Shown here in pieces: positions 17,628 through 28,900 of a stretch of DNA of 64,000 nt. This DNA is from JAWPMT01 sp965267435. Lineage in GTDB: Bacteria > Bacteroidota > Bacteroidia > Cytophagales > Cyclobacteriaceae. Each line of letters begins with the position of its first letter. Positions within the stretch are counted from its first letter, which is position 1. A program made the position numbers and the translations under genes. The notes below the pieces were generated by a model. The model was not told the origin of the DNA and ran no database searches. It saw only the letters and a program-made list of their open reading frames with translations. The stretch spans positions 6,262,001-6,326,000 of the forward strand of contig OZ253960.1 of NCBI GenBank assembly GCA_965267435.1, read 5' to 3'.

Positions 17628-19430
17628 CTATGGCAACAGAGAGACTTTTTGAACTGGAGTAGACCTGCCTTTGGTAAGAAACGTTCGCGTTGTAAGCAAT
17701 CCTAGCTGTCCTACGGGTGTGGAGCGCTCTATATCATGCTGTCGCTGATGTCGAAGTTCCTTAGGCGACAATTGTGTGTCCACCACCTGCGGTGCTTCAA
17801 CCGCTGGTTCAGGTCCACCTGAGATGACTGCCACCCTCACTCTTCTGTTCAAGGCGTACTCTTCTTCGTAACACCAATTTCCATTACCGCACGTATTGAT
17901 GGGTTTGGTTTCTCCGAAAGCTTCCATTGCGATTCTTGACGAATCAATTTCGAAGGTTGCCAGGTAATCCGCCACGGCAATATTCCGGTTTTGGGACAGC
18001 TGCATGTTGTATTCGCTGGAACCTCTTGTGTCAGCATGACCCTCGAGCTTCAATGTGAGCCCAGGCTGCTGTTGTAATAGAGCAGCTATGCCATCCAATT
18101 TCATTCGGGCTGTATCGGTCAATTCGGCTCTGTCGTATTCGAAGAAAACCAGCCGACGATTGACAGGTGCAGCGGCATTTGGATCAATCAGCTTGACCCA
18201 CATGACATGGTCCAGGTTGAGTTTGGACCGATTGGACATGAAATAACCTGTTTCGTCGTCGTCAATGACCAATGCAAAGTCGTCATTGTTGGAATTGACA
18301 GGCCTACCGGCATTCTCAATGTTCGTAACGCTGATTTTCCCACCTTCTATCAATAGATCACCTCGGTAGATGTCCATTCCCCCGTAGCCAGGTCTGCCTT
18401 TGGAGGAGAAGTAAAACTTGCCGGCATGAACCATAGGGTAGATATCATTTTCAAATGTATTCACATCATCGAGGCCCTTGGGATCACTCCAGCCGTCCCC
18501 AGTTCGGATGGAATACATGATGTCAAAACCTTTGTCCTTTTTCTGGTGGTCCGAAGCGAAAAACATGATGGAATCCTGATACAGGAAAGGGAATGAGTTG
18601 TTGCTCTTTTTGAAGCCTATGTCGAGGTCCTTCGTCTCCACGTTTTTCGCGCAGGACAGTGAAGCTGATTGTAGGCGGAGTTTTCGGTTTTGCTTATCGT
18701 CTTTTTTCTCCGGATTATTTTCAACCGTTCCGAAGTAAATCAACTCCCCATCTGTGTAGGGGTTTGCGTAAAAGTTGCTGCTGCTCGTCAGGCATTTCAG
18801 CTTGTTCGGATTTTGTTGAAACTGCTCCTGGTTGATCCGGTCATAGACGGCAATCTGATACTTGGTGTAGTCTTCAGTCAGAGCGGCACTTTCCACAAAG
18901 GAATGCCTTGGTATGATGAGGTTTTCGCCATCCGTCGCTAGGCCTACTCCCTTGTGAAACGGCTTGATGTCTGTATAGCCCACTTCGGCGATTCTCGTGG
19001 TAATCAGGCTCTCCTGCAACTCCTGCCATTCTACGAGATTGTATATCCAATCCTTCTTTTTCTTTTTGTCGTTGACATTGTCCAGCACCTGTCGAACACC
19101 AGAGCCCTCGCCGCATTGTATGAGTGATTGAGCGTAGTAGAACAATTCAATGTCATCCAGTTTGTAATCAAATTGTGTGATATACTCGTCCCATTGCTCT
19201 TTTGCCTTCCTGTAGGCAATGTTTTTGTAAAGGGCGAGTGCCTTCTTACGTGATGCCTCTCTCAACTGGCCATTTGTGGCCTTCTTGTTGTCGAGAACAA
19301 GGTCATATAAATAGATAGCATCGGTGAAGAAATCTTTTTCGAAGGCGAGATTCGCATTTTTCAAATCCCTCTTCTGTGAGTGAGCTGTGATTACGCAAAT
19401 CATCAGCATCAATGTCTGGAGATATTTCAT
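17628..19430 (-). CDS. OmpA family protein with PD40/beta-propeller region
   Basis: A 600-residue envelope protein. Signal peptide 1-~19 (MKYLQTLMLMICVITAHSQ), then a helical TPR-like region (~20-150), a propeller-like stretch with PD40 features (MFFASDHQKKDKGFDIMYS, KFYFSSKGRPGYGGMDIY) to ~420, and an OmpA/MotB peptidoglycan-binding domain at ~423-535: FFEYDRAELTDTARM, LKLEGHADTRGSSEYN and LNRRVRVAV. This order is that of the type IX secretion PorE-like and related OmpA proteins. It would sit in the outer membrane or periplasm and anchor to peptidoglycan. It is the last of a run with CHU_C and PorP/SprF genes (52 bp after the PorP stop), a recurrent Bacteroidota trio. The tail after residue 545 is Gln/Thr-rich and of unknown role. 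Confidence 0.92.
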   Translation of the reverse strand: MKYLQTLMLMICVITAHSQKRDLKNANLAFEKDFFTDAIYLYDLVLDNKKATNGQLREASRKKALALYKNIAYRKAKEQWDEYITQFDYKLDDIELFYYAQSLIQCGEGSGVRQVLDNVNDKKKKKDWIYNLVEWQELQESLITTRIAEVGYTDIKPFHKGVGLATDGENLIIPRHSFVESAALTEDYTKYQIAVYDRINQEQFQQNPNKLKCLTSSSNFYANPYTDGELIYFGTVENNPEKKDDKQNRKLRLQSASLSCAKNVETKDLDIGFKKSNNSFPFLYQDSIMFFASDHQKKDKGFDIMYSIRTGDGWSDPKGLDDVNTFENDIYPMVHAGKFYFSSKGRPGYGGMDIYRGDLLIEGGKISVTNIENAGRPVNSNNDDFALVIDDDETGYFMSNRSKLNLDHVMWVKLIDPNAAAPVNRRLVFFEYDRAELTDTARMKLDGIAALLQQQPGLTLKLEGHADTRGSSEYNMQLSQNRNIAVADYLATFEIDSSRIAMEAFGETKPINTCGNGNWCYEEEYALNRRVRVAVISGGPEPAVEAPQVVDTQLSPKELRHQRQHDIERSTPVGQLGLLTTRTFLTKGRSTPVQKVSLLP

Positions 19431-19481
19431 GTGCTGGCTAATTATGTAGGTGCTGGTTGGCTAAAAGCTACTTTTGTCTTC

Positions 19482-20480
19482 TTAAAATCTTGGTATCACC
19501 AGGTTTCCAGTTTGTTTCTTATCCTGTAGTTCAAATAATAACATGACTTCGTGCGTACCGCCCAAACTGGCGATTTCAGCATTGGCATGTTCGTAGGCGT
19601 ATCCCAGTTTCAATCCTGCGCCTATGGGGATTCTCAGCATCCCTGTAAAATCATTTGTAGTGGAGATGGAAGTGCCGATACCGAAGGCTCCTTCCAGCTC
19701 AAACATGAAGTTGAAGTCCGCATTTACGGGCTGGCCGTTTACAGCCCTTACAAGCGTCGACAGCCATAAAAGGTAGCGTCTTTCCTTAATCTTGAGGGCC
19801 CTGGTGTCATATACACCCTTGAGGATTTCATGCAAAGCCAAGCCGGCATGGAACTTAAAATTGATGCGATTGCTATTCACCAATGTTTGCGCTTGCACGT
19901 CACTCTGAAAGAGTTGATGGCCAAAATTGGACATGGCCAGACCCCCATAATAATAGTTCGTGTAGTAGTAGAGCCCCCAGTGAAAGTTGTTGAGAGAGCT
20001 ACTTTCGTTGATTGCAGTAATTGGATCATTAGTGTCGATGATATTGAGCTCCGAGTAGTCTACTTGCAATCGGGTATGACCATAGGACATCCCAAAGGCC
20101 AATCTGGAATTCATGCTTGCCTTGATCTCGTAGGATATCGGTAGGGCTACTCTCGTATAACTGTGTGCCCCGATTTTATCATTCATGATAGAAATTCCCG
20201 GAGCGATAGAATATCGTTTGATTGGAATCGAAAAGTGACCTCCCGAGACCACCGGAGCACCTTCTAGTTGGGTCCACTGGTTTCTGTAGAAAAGCACGCC
20301 ATTCAGGTGCTCATAGCTTGATTGCGCCGCGGGATTGATCAGTGGCTGATAAAACATGTATTGATCTACCCGGAAGTTCTGTGGCTGTGCGTAAGTCACA
20401 GTTGCAGCTAGCAAGCCGAAGCACAAGGCTAAAAGTCTTTTGCTAATTGTGAGGGTCATGCTGATTCTTGAAGCTTTCAT
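19482..20480 (-). CDS. PorP/SprF family type IX secretion outer-membrane protein
   Basis: A 332-residue outer-membrane protein. Signal peptide 1-~31 ends at TYAQPQ; then the family signature FRVDQYMFYQPLINPAAQ, VLFYRNQWTQLEGAPV (the conserved 'R.QW...gap' element) and amphipathic beta strands to the end. Its ATG overlaps the stop of the upstream CHU_C gene by four bases (ATGA), showing translational coupling. As in other Bacteroidota loci, a PorP/SprF protein paired with a CHU_C protein and an OmpA protein suggests a dedicated surface-attachment module. This is the second PorP/SprF gene of the window; the other is at 8937. Confidence 0.94.
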   Translation of the reverse strand: MKASRISMTLTISKRLLALCFGLLAATVTYAQPQNFRVDQYMFYQPLINPAAQSSYEHLNGVLFYRNQWTQLEGAPVVSGGHFSIPIKRYSIAPGISIMNDKIGAHSYTRVALPISYEIKASMNSRLAFGMSYGHTRLQVDYSELNIIDTNDPITAINESSSLNNFHWGLYYYTNYYYGGLAMSNFGHQLFQSDVQAQTLVNSNRINFKFHAGLALHEILKGVYDTRALKIKERRYLLWLSTLVRAVNGQPVNADFNFMFELEGAFGIGTSISTTNDFTGMLRIPIGAGLKLGYAYEHANAEIASLGGTHEVMLLFELQDKKQTGNLVIPRF

Positions 20481-21730
20481 CGTTTGATTTCAAAAAAGCC
20501 TTTTAAGACTCGCTGTGACACCATCGGTGGGAGATCCTCATCTGTCCCGAAATCGAGGAAATAGAAATAAGTGCCACTGGGGAGTGGGCTATCCTTGAAG
20601 GTACCTTCCCAGTCATTTCGGTAGTTGTTGACAGTGTATACTTTATTTCCCCATCTGTTGAAGATCTCTAGTCGGCTTTTCGGATAATCTTCGATGTTGC
20701 GGATGTAAAAGGCATCATTGATACCATCTCCATTAGGAGAAAAGACTTCTGGTACCAGAAACTCTGGGATGTATCCCAGGACGTAACTATCTGATGTGAA
20801 CTCGCTAATTCGAGCGCTGGCCACCATGTCAGGATCTCCAAATTCTGCAATTAGGGGAGCCGGGGAGAAGTTAAATTCGGCGTTGTCCCATCGGCGCTCG
20901 TCGGCGAGCCACTTTCTCACCTCATTGAATTCTTCGCCATCATAATCGTAATTGAAGTAGTACAGGTCTATATCCGCACCGCCGCTGCCAAAAGACTGAT
21001 AGATGTTGTGGTAATACTGATTGTTGAGACCGGAGCCTGTACCAGGCTGCTCCATCAGGTCGAATGGACCTTGTATCCCTGCAGGAGAAGTGCCCCTGTC
21101 AAAGGTGGCATTCACTGCCGCCAGTCTGACCAGAAATACCGCGGAGTCCGAATTGGTCGGTGTGATGTCTATCGCCCGATACTGATCCTGGAGTGACTCA
21201 TTCCCTACCGGGAAAGGATAAATGGAACTACTGTTTGTACTTCGTGCCAAAGCGCCACCTAATGTGCTGCTCTGAACAAATCCCTGATCCCAGGTAAGGG
21301 CGTCGATATCAGGATTGCTCACATGCACGATGTTGGATTGAGTCTCAACGATCGCATTTTGCAAATCCAGATGATCGGAGACGATGGCGCCAGTTGCAAA
21401 AGTCTTAAAACCTTCGCCTGTCATTGCCAATCGGCCGAAATAAGTATCTACACTCCCCTCAACCATTTGGTCTTCTCCATTCATTACCACAGACCCCATC
21501 GTGCCAGCAGTGCTGGAGTAGTTGGCCAGATCGCCGCTGAGGGCTATTAGCCCTTCATTGGCGAAAGAAAAATCTTCCTCCATGACGATGTGGCCACCCA
21601 CAACGACCTGAGTACCCTCGTTGATAACCATCTGAGCGGCTTGGCCGACCAGGTTGGCATCCTGACCGATTCCTAGGAAGGGACTGATTAGGAGGGCAAT
21701 CATTAAAAGATGAATTCTTACTCGATTCAT
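20477..21730 (-). CDS. Exported protein with CHU_C type IX C-terminal domain
   Basis: A 417-residue exported protein. Signal peptide 1-~22 (LLMIALLISPFLGIGQ), followed by a beta-helix-like region rich in short strands (MVINEGTQVVVGGHIVM, EDFSFANEGLIALSGDL). The last ~90 residues are a full gliding-motility-associated C-terminal domain: PEVFSPNGDGINDAFYI, RLEIFNRWGNKVY, WEGTFKDSPLPSGTYFY. That domain marks it as type IX cargo fixed to the cell surface. It starts 259 bp downstream of the 305-aa secreted-protein gene and overlaps the PorP/SprF start. The N-terminal half resembles other large surface proteins in which order, not sequence, is conserved, so its binding target is unknown. Confidence 0.92.
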   Translation of the reverse strand: MNRVRIHLLMIALLISPFLGIGQDANLVGQAAQMVINEGTQVVVGGHIVMEEDFSFANEGLIALSGDLANYSSTAGTMGSVVMNGEDQMVEGSVDTYFGRLAMTGEGFKTFATGAIVSDHLDLQNAIVETQSNIVHVSNPDIDALTWDQGFVQSSTLGGALARSTNSSSIYPFPVGNESLQDQYRAIDITPTNSDSAVFLVRLAAVNATFDRGTSPAGIQGPFDLMEQPGTGSGLNNQYYHNIYQSFGSGGADIDLYYFNYDYDGEEFNEVRKWLADERRWDNAEFNFSPAPLIAEFGDPDMVASARISEFTSDSYVLGYIPEFLVPEVFSPNGDGINDAFYIRNIEDYPKSRLEIFNRWGNKVYTVNNYRNDWEGTFKDSPLPSGTYFYFLDFGTDEDLPPMVSQRVLKGFFEIKR

Positions 21731-21989
21731 TTGCCGGTTGTTTTGTCAGATCAATTTCCTGCCTAAATAGATTTTTATCTATAAAAACAGTTATATGTAA
21801 TATGAAGTAAGGGAATTTTGAAGAATTTTGGCCCCTATTTACGTTGTCCAAGCAATAACCTTCGATGACTAGCCGTTTCGCTTCGATGAATCATTTTCGC
21901 CAAAAGCGTAAAAGACTAGCTATCATCTTGTTTTGAGGAATCTGGGCTTGAAATGGCTGTGTAATGGGCAGCAGCGTCATCGGACGGGC

Positions 21990-22907
21990 TCAATTGCCGA
22001 ACGCTGAGGGTTGTTTTCGCCCCAGTTGGAAGTACTTACCATGTCTCATATAAACGGGCCGCGCGCCGATGACTTCGCCGCAAGCAGAAATTCTGGCCAG
22101 GTCTGCTACTAAATCTGGGGAACTTTCTCCATAAGTGTCAATCACCTCCTGCCAGGTAAGCGGTCCGTCACCGTTTATGTCGTATATCCTTCCACTTTCG
22201 TCATCTGCTCCACCAGAGCAACCTGAAGTACTTACAATAGTCCCACCTTGAATCTCTCCGCCGACGCCAGCACCGGCCGCCCCTGCGGTCGGATTTGGTT
22301 TGATTTCCAAATCATCCACGTTGAGCTCTCCGGAACCGCACAGTATCCCTCCATGTAGCAAGAAATTACCTGTGAAGGTCATGATCCCGTCGTTGCAGAT
22401 CTGCCCGTCAACGTGAGCATCGACTCCCGTTATAATTCCTGTGGCACTGTTGGTGACAACCCCACCGCCATTGTTGTTGCCCGCTGAAAGCTTTGTGACT
22501 GCTGAAATGGTACCATGATTCGTGAAAAAAGGCCCATCTCCGTACACGCCAGTGCCTTTGGCTTTGATTTCCGCCGTGTTGGTAATTACCCCAGAATTGT
22601 CGAGTGCCGCCGTATTGTCGTTTCTTCCCAATTCCAGCTTTTCGCCATTCAACTCGAGTGTGGTGCCTGCAGCAATGGTAAGGGACCCGTCAAGACGAAG
22701 ATCAACTCCCCCATCCCAGTTGACCGTACAGCTGCAGTCAATGGTAATGTCAGCCGTTTGGGCGGGAATGCCATTCGGGTTCCAGTTGTTGGCTGTCTCC
22801 CAGTTGAGGTCGCCTCCACCACCATCCCAGGTCACCTGCGCCAGGGTTGGCAAGGAACCAAAGAGGAGCATTGCAATCAAAGCTAATGGTAATCTGCATG
22901 TGGTCAT
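21990..22907 (-). CDS. Secreted beta-helix-like protein, unknown function
   Basis: A 305-residue exported protein. The ATG at 22907 gives a good signal peptide, MTTCRLPLALIAMLLFGSLPTLAQ; two in-frame ATG codons upstream (22943, 22955) would only lengthen it. The mature start VTWDGGGGDLNWETANNW followed by NPNGIPAQTADITID matches the opening of many autotransporter-like beta-helix proteins. Then come short repeating strands (GSLTIAAGTTLELNGEKLEL, GVITNTAEIKAKGTG, GTISAVTKLSAGN). A cysteine-containing C-terminal part (TSGCSGGADDESG, LARISACGEVIG) ends without a type IX sorting domain. It starts 63 bp after the giant repeat gene stops, so it is probably co-transcribed with it. Function unknown. 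Confidence 0.75.
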   Translation of the reverse strand: MTTCRLPLALIAMLLFGSLPTLAQVTWDGGGGDLNWETANNWNPNGIPAQTADITIDCSCTVNWDGGVDLRLDGSLTIAAGTTLELNGEKLELGRNDNTAALDNSGVITNTAEIKAKGTGVYGDGPFFTNHGTISAVTKLSAGNNNGGGVVTNSATGIITGVDAHVDGQICNDGIMTFTGNFLLHGGILCGSGELNVDDLEIKPNPTAGAAGAGVGGEIQGGTIVSTSGCSGGADDESGRIYDINGDGPLTWQEVIDTYGESSPDLVADLARISACGEVIGARPVYMRHGKYFQLGRKQPSAFGN

Positions 22908-22970
22908 TTTTGAGGAAATCGGGGAAGAGAGCAATTTGTCCATGCTAAAGGTCATTAATGTCTTTGGTTC

Positions 22971-25900
22971 TTATAGTCGGCGCTTGTTGTAATTCAGCGT
23001 GATATCTCCCAGTCGGATAATGCTAGTGTCTGCTGTACCCGCATCCGTCACAATCAACTTGAAGACAATAATACCGGTATCTCCGGCCGTCAGGCCAGCC
23101 ATGTTGGTGGCGGTTCCAATGGTTCTTTCTGACCATGACGCCACACCACTTCCGCTCAGAGCGGTGTTGGACTGCAATGCCGTGCCGCTTCCTTCCTCAT
23201 AGATATCTGCCTGAAATGATGCGTCAGCTGTACCCTGGTAATCAACGATGATGGCTTGTGGAGACGAAGACCAGCTGTCGAAGTCTTCCGGTAGTGTGAA
23301 TCGCACGATGATGTCGTAGTCGTTTGTCCCACCGTCAGTGTTGAAGTTGCGTACTTCATAGTAGTTCATGAAAGTTGGCGCTCCGGAGTTAGCGCCATTC
23401 ATGCTAATAATATTGTCGGAGCCATCTGCCTGGAGCACGGCTCCCGCATATTCTGCGCTGAAAACGAGCTTGGCCGCCGTAGTTCCTGAGGCATTCACAT
23501 GGATACCTCCGTCTGTTCCGATTGTTGCAAGGTTATTGGCATCGCTGCTCAGTAGCGTGATATCGGCGGTATGATTACTGGTTCCCGATAGAGACACACC
23601 AGTTCCGGTGCCATCTGTTGTGATAGTGAGTGCTGTTTCTGAAGCGGTCACGTACAACCGGCCGTCCGTACCTGCAGACAGGTCATTGTTGGCGTCGGTG
23701 CTGATCAGGGCGACGTTGGCGTTATCAGCATCCTCGTTAGTGTAGACCAGCTGACCTGCACTTATTCCTAGTGTCGTATTGGTTTCCGCTGTGACAGCAT
23801 CCAGGTACAATCTGCCGTCTGATCCTGCTGAGATGTCGTTGTTGGCGTCAGTACTGATGAGGGCGACGTTGGCGTTGTCCGCATCCTCGTTGGTATAGAC
23901 GAGTGCTCCGGCACTAATTCCAAGCGTTGTATTTGTCTCACTGGCTGCTGCGTCGAGGTACAATCTGCCGTCTGATCCTGCTGAGATGTCGTTGTTGGCG
24001 TCAGTACTGATGAGGGCGACGTTGGCGTTGTCCGCATCCTCGTTGGTATAGACGAGTGCTCCGGCACTAATTCCAAGCGTTGTATTTGTCTCACTGGCTG
24101 CTGCGTCGAGGTACAATCTGCCGTCTGATCCTGCTGAGATGTCGTTGTTGGCATCGGTACTGATGAGGGAGACGTTCGCATTGTCCGCATCTTCGTTGGT
24201 ATATACAAGTGCTCCAGCACTAATTCCCAGGGTTGTGTTTGTCTCGCTTGTGACGGCGTCGAGGTACAGTCGGCCATCCGTTCCAGCTGAGATGTCGTTG
24301 TTAGCGTCAGTACTGATGAGGGCGACGTTGGCGTTGTCCGCGTCCTCGTTGGTATATACGAGTGCTCCGGCACTGATTCCCAGCGTTGTGTTTGTCTCAC
24401 TGGCTGCTGCGTCGAGGTATAGTCGGCCATCCGTTCCAGCTGAGATGTCGTTGTTAGCGTCAGTACTGATGAGCGCGACGTTGGCGTTGTCCGCGTCCTC
24501 GTTGGTATAAACGAGTGCTCCAGCACTAATTCCCAGCGTTGTGTTTGTCTCACTGGCTGCTGCGTCGAGGTATAGTCGGCCATCCGTTCCAGCTGAGATG
24601 TCGTTGTTGGCGTCAGTACTGATCAAGGCGACATTGGCGTTGTCCGCGTCCTCGTTGGTATATACGAGTGCTCCGGCACTAATTCCCAGCGTTGTGTTTG
24701 TCTCACTGGCTGCTGCATCGAGGTACAGTCGGCCATCCGTTCCAGCTGAGATGTCGTTGTTAGCGTCAGTACTGATCAAGGCGACGTTGGCGTTGTCCGC
24801 GTCCTCGTTGGTATATACGAGTGCTCCGGCACTAATTCCCAGCGTTGTATTTGTCTCACTGGCCGCGGCGTCGAGGTACAGTCGGCCATCCGTTCCAGCT
24901 GAGATGTCGTTGTTAGCGTCAGTACTGATCAAGGCTACGTTGGCATTGTCCGCGTCCTCGTTGGTATATACGAGTGCTCCGGCACTGATTCCCAGCGTTG
25001 TGTTTGTCTCACTGGCTGCTGCGTCGAGGTATAGTCGGCCATCCGTTCCAGCTGAGATGTCGTTGTTAGCGTCAGTACTGATGAGGGCAACGTTGGCGTT
25101 GTCCGCATCTTCGTTCGTATAAACGAGTGCTCCAGCACTAATTCCCAGCGTTGTGTTTGTCTCGCTTGTGACGGCGTCGAGGTACAGTCGGCCATCCGTT
25201 CCAGCTGAGATGTCGTTGTTAGCGTCTGTACTGATCAAGGCCACATTGGCGTTGTCCGCGTCCTCGTTGGTATATACGAGTGCTCCGGCACTAATTCCCA
25301 GCGTTGTGTTTGTCTCACTGGCCGCGGCGTCGAGGTACAGTCGGCCATCCGTTCCAGCTGAGATGTCGTTGTTAGCGTCAGTACTGATCAAGGCTACGTT
25401 GGCGTTGTCCGCGTCCTCGTTGGTATATACGAGTGCTCCGGCACTAATTCCCAGCGTTGTATTTGTCTCACTGGCCGCGGCGTCGAGGTACAGTCGGCCA
25501 TCCGTTCCAGCTGAGATGTCGTTGTTAGCGTCAGTACTGATCAAGGCTACGTTGGCATTGTCCGCGTCCTCGTTGGTATATACGAGTGCTCCGGCACTGA
25601 TTCCCAGCGTTGTGTTTGTCTCACTGGCTGCTGCGTCGAGGTATAGTCGGCCATCCGTTCCAGCTGAGATGTCGTTGTTAGCGTCAGTACTGATGAGCGC
25701 GACGTTGGCGTTGTCCGCATCGTTCGTATAAACGAGTGCTCCAGCACTAATTCCCAGCGTTGTGTTTGTCTCGCTTGTGACGGCGTCGAGGTACAGTCGG
25801 CCATCGGTTCCAGCTGAGATGTCGTTGTTAGCGTCTGTACTGATCAAGGCCACATTGGCATTGTCAGCGTCTTCGTTGGTGTAAACCAGCTCGCCCGCAC

Positions 25901-28900
25901 TCAAGGCCAAAGTCGTATTTGTTTCACTTGTGATGGCATCTAAATACAGTCGGCCATCCGTTCCAGCTGAGATGTCGTTGTTGGCGTCAGTACTGATCAA
26001 AGCGACATTGGCGTTGTTGCCTTGTTCGTTGGTGTAGGCCAACTCAGCAGAGGCGTTTAGGCCCAGCGTCGTATTTGTTTCTGCGATCGAAACCGAACTG
26101 ACATTGAGATACAACCCTCCGTCAGTACCGGCGGCAAGGTCATTATTGGCATCGGCACTAATCAGATCAACATTGGCGTTGTCAGCGTCTTCGTTGGTAT
26201 AGACCAGTTCTCCCGCGGTCAAGGACAGTGTAGTGTTCGTTTGGTCCATATACAATCGCCCATCTGTACCCGCGCTCAAGTCGTTGTTGGCATCCGTGCT
26301 GATCAGGGCGACATTCGCATTATCAGCGTCCTCGTTGGTATATACGAGTGCTCCGGCACTAATTCCCAGTGTTGTGTTTGTCTCACTAGCAGCTGCATCG
26401 AGGTACAGTCGGCCATCCGTTCCAGCTGAGATGTCGTTGTTAGCGTCAGTACTGATGAGGGCAACGTTGGCGTTGTCCGCATCTTCGTTCGTATAAACGA
26501 GTGCTCCGGCACTAATTCCCAGTGTTGTATTTGTCTCACTAGCAGCTGCATCGAGGTACAGTCGGCCATCCGTTCCAGCTGAGATGTCGTTGTTAGCGTC
26601 AGTACTGATGAGGGCAACGTTGGCGTTGTCCGCATCTTCGTTCGTATAAACGAGTGCTCCAGCACTAATTCCCAGCGTTGTGTTTGTCTCGCTTGTGACG
26701 GCGTCGAGGTACAGTCGGCCATCCGTTCCAGCTGAGATGTCGTTGTTAGCGTCAGTACTGATGAGCGCGACGTTGGCGTTGTCCGCATCTTCGTTGGTAT
26801 ATACGAGTGCTCCGGCACTAATTCCCAGTGTTGTATTTGTCTCACTAGCAGCTGCATCGAGGTACAGTCGGCCATCCGTTCCAGCTGAGATGTCGTTGTT
26901 AGCGTCTGTACTGATCAAGGCCACATTGGCATTGTCAGCGTCTTCGTTGGTGTAAACCAGTTCACCGGCGCTCAGTGCCAGAGTGGTGTTTGTTTCGCTG
27001 GCAGCAGCATCGAGGAATAATCTGCCATCTGTTCCGGCTGAGATGTCGTTGTTGGCGTCAGTACTGATCAATGCAACGTTGGCGTTGTCCGCGTCCTCGT
27101 TGGTATATACGAGTGCTCCGGCACTAATTCCCAGTGTTGTATTTGTCTCACTGGCTGCCGCATCGAGGTACAATCTACCGTCTGATCCTGCTGAGATGTC
27201 GTTGTTAGCGTCAGTACTGATCAAAGCGACATTGGCGTTGTTGCCTTGTTCGTTGGTGTAGGCCAACTCAGCAGAGGCGTTTAGGCCCAGCGTCGTATTT
27301 GTTTCTGCGATCGAAACCGAACTGACATTGAGATACAACCCTCCGTCAGTACCGGCGGCAAGGTCATTATTGGCATCGGCACTAATCAGATCAACATTGG
27401 CGTTGTCAGCGTCTTCGTTGGTATAGACCAGTTCTCCCGCGGTCAAGGACAGTGTAGTGTTCGTTTGGTCCATATACAATCGCCCATCTGTACCCGCGCT
27501 CAAGTCGTTGTTGGCATCCGTGCTGATCAGGGCGACATTCGCATTATCAGCGTCCTCGTTGGTATATACGAGTGCTCCGGCACTAATTCCCAGTGTTGTG
27601 TTTGTCTCACTAGCAGCTGCATCGAGGTACAGTCGGCCATCCGTTCCAGCTGAGATGTCGTTGTTAGCGTCAGTACTGATGAGGGCAACGTTGGCGTTGT
27701 CCGCATCTTCGTTCGTATAAACGAGTGCTCCGGCACTAATTCCCAGTGTTGTATTTGTCTCACTAGCAGCTGCATCGAGGTACAGTCGGCCATCCGTTCC
27801 AGCTGAGATGTCGTTGTTAGCGTCAGTACTGATGAGGGCAACGTTGGCGTTGTCCGCATCTTCGTTGGTATAAACGAGTGCTCCAGCACTAATTCCCAGC
27901 GTTGTGTTTGTCTCGCTTGTGACGGCGTCGAGGTACAGTCGGCCATCCGTTCCAGCTGAGATGTCGTTGTTAGCGTCAGTACTGATGAGGGCAACGTTGG
28001 CGTTGTCCGCATCTTCGTTCGTATAAACGAGTGCTCCGGCACTAATTCCCAGTGTTGTATTTGTCTCACTAGCAGCTGCATCGAGGTACAGTCGGCCATC
28101 CGTTCCAGCTGAGATGTCGTTGTTAGCGTCAGTACTGATGAGCGCGACGTTGGCGTTGTCCGCATCTTCGTTGGTATATACGAGTGCTCCGGCACTAATT
28201 CCCAGTGTTGTATTTGTCTCACTAGCAGCTGCATCGAGGTACAGTCGGCCATCCGTTCCAGCTGAGATGTCGTTGTTAGCGTCTGTACTGATCAAGGCCA
28301 CATTGGCATTGTCAGCGTCTTCGTTGGTGTAAACCAGTTCACCGGCGCTCAGTGCCAGGGTGGTGTTTGTTTCGCCAGCAGCTGCATCGATGTACAATCG
28401 GCCATCTGTACCTGCGCTCAAGTCGTTGTTGGCATCGGTACTGATCAAGGCGACATTCGCATTGTCGGCGTCTTCGTTGGTATAGACCAGTTCACCGGCG
28501 CTCAGTGCCAGAGTGGTGTTTGTTTCGCTGGCAGCAGCATCGAGGAATAATCTGCCATCTGTTCCGGCTGAGATGTCGTTGTTGGCGTCAGTACTGATCA
28601 GCGCAACATTCGCATTATCGGCATCCTCGTTGGTATAAACCAGTTCACCGGCGCTCAGTGCCAGGGTGGTGTTCGTTTCGCTGGCAGCAGCATCGAGGAA
28701 CAATCTGCCATCTGTTCCAGCTGCGATGTCGTTGTTGGCATCGGTACTTATGAGGGCGACGTTGGCGTTATCTGCATCCTCGTTGGTGTAAACGAGCTCC
28801 CCCGCACTCAAGGCCAAAGTCGTATTGGTTTCGCCAGCAGAGGCATCAACAAACAATCGACCATCGGATCCAGCAGCAAGATCGTTATTGGCGTCAGTAC

